From contig CACFEJ010000015.1 of the NCBI GenBank assembly GCA_902565305.1, positions 1 through 34,168 on the forward strand: a stretch of DNA of 34,168 nucleotides. Direction: 5' to 3'. This DNA is from an uncultured Prochlorococcus sp. (lineage in GTDB: Bacteria > Cyanobacteriota > Cyanobacteriia > PCC-6307 > Cyanobiaceae). The position numbers and the translations under genes were made by a program. Within the stretch, counting starts at the first letter, position 1; each line of letters begins with the position of its first letter. Below the pieces are notes generated by a model, which worked only from the letters and a program-made list of their open reading frames with translations, had not been told where the DNA came from and ran no database searches. Shown piece after piece: positions 24,862 through 32,467 of the stretch.

Positions 24862-24873
24862 CCTTTTTAAATT

Positions 24874-25578
24874 ATGGCTGTCGTATCACTATCAGAAATG
24901 ATGGAAGCTGGTGCTCATTTTGGGCATCAAACTAGACGTTGGAATCCCAAGATGTCTAAATATATATATTGCGCGAGAAATGGAGTTCATATTATTGATC
25001 TTGTAAAAACAGCATTGTGTATGAACAATGCATACAAATGGACCAGAAACGCTGCAAAAAGCGGTAAACGTTTCCTCTTTGTCGGTACAAAAAAACAAGC
25101 ATCAGATGTAGTGGCTCAGGAAGCTACACGCTGTGGAGCTGCATATGTAAACCAAAGATGGCTTGGAGGGATGTTGACTAATTGGACAACAATGAAAGCT
25201 AGGATTGAAAGATTAAAGGATCTTGAAAGAATGGAAAGTAGTGGTTCAATAGCAATGAGGCCTAAAAAAGAAGCTGCAGTATTAAGGAGAGAACTTGAAA
25301 GATTACAAAAATACTTAGGTGGACTTAAGGGTATGAGAAGATTACCAGATGTAGTTGTATTGGTTGATCAGAGAAGAGAATCTAATGCAGTATTAGAAGC
25401 TAGAAAACTAGATATCTCATTAGTATCAATGTTGGATACAAATTGCGATCCGGATTTGTGTGAAGTTCCAATTCCTTGTAACGATGATGCCGTTAGATCT
25501 GTGCAACTTATTTTAGGAAGACTTGCAGATGCCATAAATGAGGGTAGAAAGGGCTCTAATGCCGAAAGAAAAAATTAA
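24874..25578 (+). CDS. rpsB: 30S ribosomal protein S2
   Basis: The 234 residues show the S2 signature: [20 protein letters not shown] (9-28), [18 protein letters not shown], the [14 protein letters not shown] block and the [19 protein letters not shown] region. S2 binds the 30S head-body junction and is needed for recruiting S1-type proteins. The ATG at 24874 has no classic Shine-Dalgarno near it; the only GGAGG lies 25 nt upstream inside the structured leader. tsf follows 44 nt later, the usual rpsB-tsf order. Confidence 0.97.
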   Translation: MAVVSLSEMMEAGAHFGHQTRRWNPKMSKYIYCARNGVHIIDLVKTALCMNNAYKWTRNAAKSGKRFLFVGTKKQASDVVAQEATRCGAAYVNQRWLGGMLTNWTTMKARIERLKDLERMESSGSIAMRPKKEAAVLRRELERLQKYLGGLKGMRRLPDVVVLVDQRRESNAVLEARKLDISLVSMLDTNCDPDLCEVPIPCNDDAVRSVQLILGRLADAINEGRKGSNAERKN

Positions 25579-25622
25579 ATTCTAATTTAAAACTTACTAT
25601 TCACTATTTTTTATTATTTCAA

Positions 25623-26279
25623 ATGGGAAACATTACAGCAAAACTTGTAAAAGATCTTAGAGACAAAACTGGTGCAGGAATGATGGACTGCAAAAAAGCA
25701 CTTAACGAAACTGAAGGAAATCTAGATAAAGCCTTGGAATGGTTAAGAAAGAAAGGCATAGCTAGTGCTGAAAAGAAATCGGGAAGAGTAGCGGCCGAAG
25801 GATCAATTGGTAGTTACATACATACTGGATCAAGAGTAGGAGTTTTACTAGAGTTAAATTGTGAAACTGATTTCGTTGCTAGAGGTGATATATTCCAATC
25901 TCTGTTGAAGGATGTCTCAATGCAAGTAGCAGCATGCCCAAATGTTGAGTATGTATCAATTGATGAAATACCAGAAGATGTTGTAGAAAAAGAAAAGCAG
26001 ATTGAAATGGGTAGGGATGATTTATCTGGAAAACCAGAACAAATTAAAGAAAAAATAGTTGAAGGGAGAATTGCAAAAAGACTTAATGAGCTTGTTTTGC
26101 TTTCACAACCCTACATTAAAGATAGTTCTTTAACAGTTGAGGATCTTGTTAAACAAGCAGCTGCAAAAATTGGGGAAAATATCAAAGTAAGACGCTTTAC
26201 AAGATATACATTGGGTGAAGGTATCGAAAAAAATCAGATGGACTTTGCTGAAGAGGTTGCATCAATGCAAACAAACTAG
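25623..26279 (+). CDS. tsf: Elongation factor Ts
   Basis: This 218-residue protein begins with the EF-Ts N-domain [20 protein letters not shown] (8-27), then the coiled AL.W LRKKG part ([17 protein letters not shown]) and [11 protein letters not shown] (the Tu-contact TDF motif). It exchanges GDP for GTP on EF-Tu. It is the short cyanobacterial form (E. coli has 283 residues), which lacks much of the later subdomain. The downstream unknown gene starts within a few nt after its TAG. Confidence 0.96.
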   Translation: MGNITAKLVKDLRDKTGAGMMDCKKALNETEGNLDKALEWLRKKGIASAEKKSGRVAAEGSIGSYIHTGSRVGVLLELNCETDFVARGDIFQSLLKDVSMQVAACPNVEYVSIDEIPEDVVEKEKQIEMGRDDLSGKPEQIKEKIVEGRIAKRLNELVLLSQPYIKDSSLTVEDLVKQAAAKIGENIKVRRFTRYTLGEGIEKNQMDFAEEVASMQTN

Positions 26280-26283
26280 TCAT

Positions 26284-27369
26284 TTGATTGATTTGAATAA
26301 TTTCAATAATTATATAGATATAGATAAAATTTATTCTCAATTAGAGAGAGCAGACATACAAAAAAGAATATTAACGAGAAATATCTATAGGCAATATGAA
26401 CTTTATCTTAATCTAGTAAGAGATCTACTTTTCATCTCTGTAGAAAAAGGTCTTAACCAAATATATAGTTATCCAACAATTAATGATAATTTCTTAAATG
26501 AAAATCAATTTTATAGTCTTTTTGAAAAAAAAATAAGTAAATTAATATTTACGATTTTGCCCTTTTTAACAGTAGAACAATTAAAGATAAATGAAATTGA
26601 AAAAAATATAAATAAGGAAATTAATTTTACTATTTTTGATGGTTCCACAAAAATAAACGATGATCAAAAAGAAAAATTTCAATATGAAGATGGTTTTCAA
26701 TTAAAAGAACCCACTCAATTCGAGATAACTGAAGACTTTTCAAATACTTCTGAATATTATCAAGCTCATAATTATGAGAAATTCGTATCACTTGATTTAG
26801 ATAATAACGACCATAATAATTATTTATTTAAAAACAATTTTTTTGAAAATTTAGGAGTTGAAAAACAATTTATTTCCTCCTTAATTGAATTAATAAGAGA
26901 TGAAAAGATGGAAAGACCGAGACATCCAGAAAAAGAAAATATAAATCAAATGGATAACCTACCAAAAATTCAGATTCTTAATAATTTTGATTTAATTGAC
27001 AAGTCATTGGAAAATTTACTATTGAATCTTTCATATAATATTAACCAAGAATTATTCAAGGCAAATCTAATAAAAAAGATGATATCTAAAGATTCCTTTG
27101 ATTATCTAGTTGGCAAAAATTTTATGATAAAACATCCATATCCTTTTGTTATTAATTTCGAATTAAACTTAAATCGGTCATCATTAAGCGATAAAAATTT
27201 TCCAAGTATTATTTTCTTAAATATATCTACTGTTGAGTTGGAGTTTAAAAATTTAAACCTTTCTATTCAAAGGAACAAAATAAATGAGCTAAAAAATCAA
27301 TTTCAGCGTTTGATTAAAAAAGAGACATATTGGAGGCAAAAAGAAATAACTTTTAATAAGATACGTTGA
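26284..27369 (+). CDS. Hypothetical protein between tsf and recG (about 361 aa)
   Basis: The open frame begins at ATG 26215 inside tsf, but that start would overlap tsf by 65 nt with tsf-frame-derived text. The unique sequence begins with LIDLNNFNNYIDIDKIYSQL, so I take TTG at 26284 (TTG 26293 is an alternative), only 4 nt after the tsf stop. The protein is very rich in asparagine, lysine, isoleucine and phenylalanine, with a charged middle linker and a basic end (QRLIKKETYWRQKEITFNKI). No domain is recognised. The position between tsf and recG, with both close, suggests co-transcription. Confidence 0.75.
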   Translation: MIDLNNFNNYIDIDKIYSQLERADIQKRILTRNIYRQYELYLNLVRDLLFISVEKGLNQIYSYPTINDNFLNENQFYSLFEKKISKLIFTILPFLTVEQLKINEIEKNINKEINFTIFDGSTKINDDQKEKFQYEDGFQLKEPTQFEITEDFSNTSEYYQAHNYEKFVSLDLDNNDHNNYLFKNNFFENLGVEKQFISSLIELIRDEKMERPRHPEKENINQMDNLPKIQILNNFDLIDKSLENLLLNLSYNINQELFKANLIKKMISKDSFDYLVGKNFMIKHPYPFVINFELNLNRSSLSDKNFPSIIFLNISTVELEFKNLNLSIQRNKINELKNQFQRLIKKETYWRQKEITFNKIR

Positions 27370-27391
27370 AAAAACAACTTTTTTTTCAAAT

Positions 27392-29848
27392 GTGACTTTT
27401 AGCGGAAATAATAATAAATTAATTAAAGATTGGATAAGACCGCTTCAAAAGTCTCTTACTATTGAAACTGAAAACAAATTTATTAATACTTTAGGAAGAG
27501 AAAAATATTTTAACGATTATTTGCATGAATCATTGAAAAAACTAGATAATCTAAATCTCTCAGACGAATATTTAAGGATATTTTATGAATTTTCTAAAAA
27601 ATATAATGAATATAATAAATTAGATGAAAACCAAAGAAAAAGATTAATTATAGATACAAGAAAAAATCTTTATAAACTAGGTAAAACTTTAGAGATAGCA
27701 AGTTCAAATAATATGTCTAATAATGTTTTCCTGAATGAAGCTGATTCAAGTTTGTCTTTTGATTCAGATATTTCATCAATAAAAAATGTAGGAAAAGTTT
27801 ATAAAAATAAGCTTAATGAATTAGGGATATTTCATATAAAAGATCTAATTAATTATTTCCCAAGAACGTATCTTGACTATACGAACAGAGTCAAGATAAT
27901 AAATTTAAAACCAGATAATTTATACACGTGCATCGCAAACGTAAAAAGATTTTATATTCATAAGAGTAAAAAAAATATTAATTTATCAATAATGAATATA
28001 GTAGTTTTTGATGAAACGTCTTCAATAAAGATTACAAAATTTTTTTTAGGAAGGAGATTTAGATCTTACTCCTTCTTCACATCTCAAAAATCTTTGTATA
28101 CTCCTGGTACCAAATTAGCAATTTCCGGTAAGGTTAAATTTACTGAGTATGGCAAAACTTTTGTAGATCCTCAGATTGAAATTCTTAAGGATAACAATGA
28201 TAATTTTAATTTCTCAGGCAAAATATTACCCTTGTATTCATTAGGTGAAGCATTATCAAATATGAGTTTTATAAAACTTATGAAAAAGGTACTAATTTAT
28301 GCAAAGCAATATCCAGAAATTTTAAATAAAAAACAACTTGATTCATTATCTTTATTATCAAAAGGGGAGTCGTTGATCAATATTCATTTTCCACCAACTC
28401 AAAAGGCACTTATTGAGTCAAAAAAACGTTTAGTTTTTGATGAGTTGTTCCTACTTCAAATAAAGTTCCTACTTAGAAAAAGAAAGACGAATAAAAATGT
28501 AACTTCCCAACAAATACCTCGAAAGAAATCTTTATTAAAAGAATTTTTAAATACGTTTCCTTTTGAATTAACAAAATCTCAAGAAAATGTTTTAAATGAA
28601 ATTAAGAAAGATTTATCTAATCCCGTACCAATGTCTAGATTGCTTCAGGGAGATGTGGGAAGCGGTAAAACCATAATTGCAATAGCATCTCTTTTACTTG
28701 TCATTGAAAAAAATCTACAAGGTGCATTCATGGTCCCAACTGAGGTATTGGCAGAACAGCATTATAAAAATTTATTAAAATATTTGAACCCCCTTTTAGT
28801 TTCTGTTGAACTACTTACGGGGAATACTCCTCAAAAAAAGAGAAAAGAAATTTTTTCTAATTTGAACAATGGATTAGTTGATATCCTTGTGGGTACTCAT
28901 GCATTATTTGAGGATAAAGTCATCTTTAATGCATTAGGGATGGTCGTAATTGATGAACAACATAGATTTGGAGTTACTCAAAGAAATAGATTACTAAATA
29001 AAGGAGAAAATACTAACTTGCTATCAATGACAGCAACTCCAATTCCAAGAACTCTTGCTCTTTCTATTTATGGTGATTTAGATGTGAGTCAAATTACAGA
29101 ACTCCCTCCTGGGAGAGTTCCTATAACTACAAAAATAATTTCAGAAGATGATTTAACTAACTTGTTCAAGATTGTTGAAGATGAGATCGATAAGGGAAAG
29201 CAAGCTTATGTAATTTTGCCACTTATAGAAGATTCAGAAAAAATGAATTTAAGCTCCGCAAAGAAAACATTCAAACATTTATCAGAAGAGGTCTTTTTTA
29301 ACAAAAAAGTTGGATTATTACATGGCAAATTAAGTTCACAAGAAAAGAATGAAGTAATTAATTCTTTTTTAAAGAATGAAATTAATATATTAGTTTCAAC
29401 CACAGTAATTGAAGTTGGCATTGATGTGCCTAACGCCACAATTATGATTATTTATAATTCGGACAGATTTGGATTGTCCCAGCTACACCAATTAAGGGGG
29501 AGAGTTGGTAGAGGATCTACAAAATCTTTTTGTTATCTGGTCACCCCCGATAAAAATGGATTAGAAAATAAACGACTTTGTGTTTTGCAAAAATCTAATG
29601 ATGGATTTTATATTGCTGAAAAAGACTTGGAGCTTAGAGGACCAGGCCAGATATTAGGATATAGACAATCCGGATTGCCTGATTTTGTACTGGACAATTT
29701 ACCTAACAATAAATTTCTTATTGATAAGGCTCGTGAAGAGGCTATTAAGATTGTTAATGATGATCCTGATTTAAAAGAAAATATTGTTTTAAGGAATATA
29801 CTTATTGATAATTCTGATAATAAATTCATTCATGATTTCTTAAATTGA
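27392..29848 (+). CDS. recG: ATP-dependent DNA helicase RecG
   Basis: The 818 residues carry an N-terminal extension of about 125 residues, a helix-hairpin-like SIKNVGKVYKNKLNELGIFH wedge entry (129-148) and the OB-fold wedge (about 170-270). The motor follows: motif I GDVGSGKT (420-427), motif II DEQH (521-524), motif III SMTATPIPRT (545-554), and later QLRGRVGRGST and GPGQILGYRQSGLPDF (the C-terminal TRG-type segment). RecG reverses stalled replication forks and remodels branched DNA. A GTG at 27392 is the start; ATG at 27390 would run into TGA. The extension is normal for cyanobacteria. Confidence 0.95.
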   Translation: MTFSGNNNKLIKDWIRPLQKSLTIETENKFINTLGREKYFNDYLHESLKKLDNLNLSDEYLRIFYEFSKKYNEYNKLDENQRKRLIIDTRKNLYKLGKTLEIASSNNMSNNVFLNEADSSLSFDSDISSIKNVGKVYKNKLNELGIFHIKDLINYFPRTYLDYTNRVKIINLKPDNLYTCIANVKRFYIHKSKKNINLSIMNIVVFDETSSIKITKFFLGRRFRSYSFFTSQKSLYTPGTKLAISGKVKFTEYGKTFVDPQIEILKDNNDNFNFSGKILPLYSLGEALSNMSFIKLMKKVLIYAKQYPEILNKKQLDSLSLLSKGESLINIHFPPTQKALIESKKRLVFDELFLLQIKFLLRKRKTNKNVTSQQIPRKKSLLKEFLNTFPFELTKSQENVLNEIKKDLSNPVPMSRLLQGDVGSGKTIIAIASLLLVIEKNLQGAFMVPTEVLAEQHYKNLLKYLNPLLVSVELLTGNTPQKKRKEIFSNLNNGLVDILVGTHALFEDKVIFNALGMVVIDEQHRFGVTQRNRLLNKGENTNLLSMTATPIPRTLALSIYGDLDVSQITELPPGRVPITTKIISEDDLTNLFKIVEDEIDKGKQAYVILPLIEDSEKMNLSSAKKTFKHLSEEVFFNKKVGLLHGKLSSQEKNEVINSFLKNEINILVSTTVIEVGIDVPNATIMIIYNSDRFGLSQLHQLRGRVGRGSTKSFCYLVTPDKNGLENKRLCVLQKSNDGFYIAEKDLELRGPGQILGYRQSGLPDFVLDNLPNNKFLIDKAREEAIKIVNDDPDLKENIVLRNILIDNSDNKFIHDFLN

Positions 29849-29905
29849 AAACTATTATTGTAATTTTTGATATATATGCCACTATAAATCAATTGCAAAT
29901 TTCAA

Positions 29906-30589
29906 TTGAAAGTTTGGAATAAAATACCAATTAGAGATAATGGAGATAAATTAATAGCTATACCAAGCTGCTTAAAGTTTTTTGATCCCCACCCTTACTT
30001 TCATTTGGGAGCACCTTACAAAGATAAAACTTCTATTTGGAAATTAAGAGAGGAGGTCGTAAATAGATTAGTAAAAGTAAATGATTATTTGATATTAAAG
30101 AGTAGTTTTAACCTTTTAATTTATGACAGTTGGCGACCTTTAGAAGTTCAGGAATTTATGTTTAAAAGAGCATTTTTATTAGAGTGTAAAAAATCCGATA
30201 TTGATATTTCTTTTGAAAATATAAAATCGTATCCATCCATTTTAAAAAAAGTTGAAAAATTTTGGGCCTATCCTTCTTATGACACTAGGTGTCCTCCCCC
30301 TCATTCAACTGGGGGTGCATTGGATGTTTGTTTATCAGATAAAGACGGAAATCTTGTTGAAATGGGAAGTGTAGTTGATCAAATGGATGAGACCTCAAAT
30401 CCTTGTTTTTATGAAAACATAAAGAATGAAGAAGCAATTATTTGGAATAGTAGAAGAAATTTATTAAGGGAAATTATGACTAAATTTGGATTTGCGCAAC
30501 ATCCTAATGAATGGTGGCATTTTAGTTATGGTGATCAATTATGGGCTTGGAAAAATAAAAAAGCAAATGCTCTTTATGGAAAAATTTAA
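29906..30589 (+). CDS. D-alanyl-D-alanine dipeptidase, VanX-like (M15)
   Basis: This 227-residue protein has the VanX residues: R77 in YDSWRPLEVQE, zinc ligands H133 and D140 in PPHSTGGALDV, E202 and H205 in NEWWHFSYG. All are intact. VanX-type enzymes cleave free D-Ala-D-Ala. No signal peptide is seen, so it would act in the cytoplasm. Outside vancomycin clusters such enzymes can recycle or salvage cell-wall peptides. The start is TTG 29906-29908; no ATG is near the beginning of homology. It is convergent with sir, 3 nt apart. No vanH or vanA homolog is nearby. Confidence 0.85.
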   Translation: MKVWNKIPIRDNGDKLIAIPSCLKFFDPHPYFHLGAPYKDKTSIWKLREEVVNRLVKVNDYLILKSSFNLLIYDSWRPLEVQEFMFKRAFLLECKKSDIDISFENIKSYPSILKKVEKFWAYPSYDTRCPPPHSTGGALDVCLSDKDGNLVEMGSVVDQMDETSNPCFYENIKNEEAIIWNSRRNLLREIMTKFGFAQHPNEWWHFSYGDQLWAWKNKKANALYGKI

Positions 30590-30592
30590 ATT

Positions 30593-32380
30593 CTATTGAT
30601 TTTTATTTAGTAAATTCAATATATAATTTTCATCTTGAGTATTTATAAAATCTCCGAAATCCAAATCCAAATTACCCTTCCAATTATAAAATAATGGTTG
30701 AAGAGTTTTTTCTAAATCGTTAAGTTCCATTCTTTGTAAGAATGGTTTAGCCAGCCTTTGTAGATTTTTACTTCCTCCCAACCATAATTGGTATTTGTTT
30801 TGCCCACTTCCAACAAGTGCTAATTCGGCCATATAAGGCCTAGTACATCCATTCGGACATCCTGTCATTCTGAATAATATTGTCTTTTGTATTTTTAGAT
30901 CTAATAGTAAATTTTCAATCCTTTTTAATACATCAGGTAATATTCTTTCAGCTTCAGTCATGGCAAGACCACAAAGTGGTAAAGCAGGACAAGCTAAAGC
31001 GTGTCTTTGTATTTCATTAATGTTTTCTAAATTTTCGTATCCAATTTTTGTTAGAGATTTTTGAATTTCATCTTTGTTTTTATTTGCGACATTACAAAGT
31101 AAGATATCTTGATTAGGTGTGAGTCTTAAATCTAAATTATATTTTTTTACAATACTTGTGATTGTATTCTTCTTCTCTCCAGATAATCTCCCTGATAATA
31201 ATGGTAAACCTACGAAATAGGAGGTTTTATTTTGTTTATGCCAACCTAGGTAATCAATAAGAACTTTATCTGGTTCTTGTCTGATTTTTTTAATTTCTTT
31301 TTTGAAATACTTATCAAAAAGTATCTTTTTGAACCATTTAATACCTTTTCTATGAAGAAGATATTTCATTCTCGAATTTTTTCTTGATTTTCTATCACCA
31401 TAATCTCTTTGAATGGCCACAATGCTTTGTATTAATTCATAAACATCAGGTTCTTCAACATATCCAAGTGGATCTGCAATTCTGGCAAAGGTCTCTTCAT
31501 TATTATGTGTGCGACCCATACCACCTCCAACATAGAAGTTGCACCCTTCTAAGTTTCCATCTTTGGAAGTAAAAGCAACTATTCCTATGTCATTGGTAAG
31601 AAGATCAACAGAATTGTCCCCTGGAACTGTCACAGCACATTTGAATTTTCGCGGTAAATAAGTTGAACCATAAAGTGGCTCATCTTTTATCCCACTAAAA
31701 ACATTATCTTTGAATTGGAGCTTCCTAATTGCTTCAATATCTTTGTCAGGTTTTATGGTGTACTCTAAATCTCCATCAGCCCAAAGCTCTAAAAAAGTGC
31801 CTTGGCCAGCCATTGGGGTGAGAAGATCTGCAACTTTTTTTGCCAATGCTCTTGCAATATTATAGTCTGGCGAATCAAATGGAGCCGCAGGTGCCATAAC
31901 GTTTCTATTTATGTCTCCACATGCAGCTAATGTAGAGCCCATTGAATTTACTATTGTTTGAATTACTTCCTTTAGGTTCTCCTTTCTAATTCCATGCATT
32001 TGAAAGGCTTGTCTTGTAGTGGCCCTAAGTGTTCCATTACCTAGTTTGTCAGATAATTCATCTAATGCTAAAAATAATTTCCCAGGGACTTCACCGCCCG
32101 GATTTCTTAACCTAAGCATCATTTGCCAATCTTTACTTTTGCCAGGCCTTCTATTTTCCCTGTTATCTTGTTGATAACTACCATGAAATTTTAATAACTG
32201 AACTGCATCATTGGTAAAATGATCGCTCTCATTGACTAATTCCGTAGCAAGTGGCTCCTTAAGAAATTTGCTACTTTTTTTAAAATTTTCAAATTTAGAA
32301 ACTTCTAATCCATTTGCCAAACAAACAGTTTCTTCCTTGGCAGGATCTTTTTTCTTTTTTACTTTCTCAACTTTGATCAA
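30593..32380 (-). CDS. sir: Ferredoxin-dependent assimilatory sulfite reductase
   Basis: This 595-residue siroheme/4Fe-4S enzyme has C464 and C470 in ACPALPLCG (C-x5-C) and C508 and C512 in TGCPNGCTRP (C-x3-C), the cluster and siroheme ligands. The siroheme-contact patches RATTRQAFQMHGI and ACGDINRNVMAPAAP also support it. It reduces sulfite to sulfide with ferredoxin as donor. Nitrite reductase is close in fold; the length, the ATTRQ and INRNVMAP text and the glyS neighbour favour sulfite reductase. The start is TTG (32378-32380), directly before the lysine-rich MIKVEKVKKK lead. Confidence 0.9.
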   Translation of the reverse strand: MIKVEKVKKKKDPAKEETVCLANGLEVSKFENFKKSSKFLKEPLATELVNESDHFTNDAVQLLKFHGSYQQDNRENRRPGKSKDWQMMLRLRNPGGEVPGKLFLALDELSDKLGNGTLRATTRQAFQMHGIRKENLKEVIQTIVNSMGSTLAACGDINRNVMAPAAPFDSPDYNIARALAKKVADLLTPMAGQGTFLELWADGDLEYTIKPDKDIEAIRKLQFKDNVFSGIKDEPLYGSTYLPRKFKCAVTVPGDNSVDLLTNDIGIVAFTSKDGNLEGCNFYVGGGMGRTHNNEETFARIADPLGYVEEPDVYELIQSIVAIQRDYGDRKSRKNSRMKYLLHRKGIKWFKKILFDKYFKKEIKKIRQEPDKVLIDYLGWHKQNKTSYFVGLPLLSGRLSGEKKNTITSIVKKYNLDLRLTPNQDILLCNVANKNKDEIQKSLTKIGYENLENINEIQRHALACPALPLCGLAMTEAERILPDVLKRIENLLLDLKIQKTILFRMTGCPNGCTRPYMAELALVGSGQNKYQLWLGGSKNLQRLAKPFLQRMELNDLEKTLQPLFYNWKGNLDLDFGDFINTQDENYILNLLNKNQ

Positions 32381-32440
32381 AGGACCAAAAAATATCTCTT
32401 TTTATACATTAGCGAAAAGCTTATTTAACTGGTAGTAAAT

Positions 32441-32446
32441 TATAGT
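32441..32446 (+). promoter_or_regulatory. -10 box (TATAGT) of glyS
   Basis: TATAGT lies 22 nt before the glyS TTG and fits a -10 with a short leader. The 87-nt space also serves the divergent sir gene, whose minus-strand TATAAA-like box overlaps 32401-32406. Confidence 0.35.
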
Positions 32447-32467
32447 AAGTGAAGTCATATTTTTTTC

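Noticed and set aside
24843-24935. Upstream ORF (30 codons) beginning in the rpsB leader and overlapping rpsB out of frame
   Set aside because: The ATG sits inside stem A' and has no ribosome site of its own; the peptide has no pattern. It was kept in mind only as a possible leader peptide.
26215-26283. Upstream ATG start for the gene between tsf and recG
   Set aside because: It would overlap tsf by 65 nt and add residues dictated by the tsf frame; a TTG right after the tsf stop is simpler.
29880-29908. CAATTG...CAATTG inverted repeat before the vanX-like gene
   Set aside because: CAATTG is itself a palindrome and the DNA is very AT-rich; the repeat is not a convincing stem or operator.
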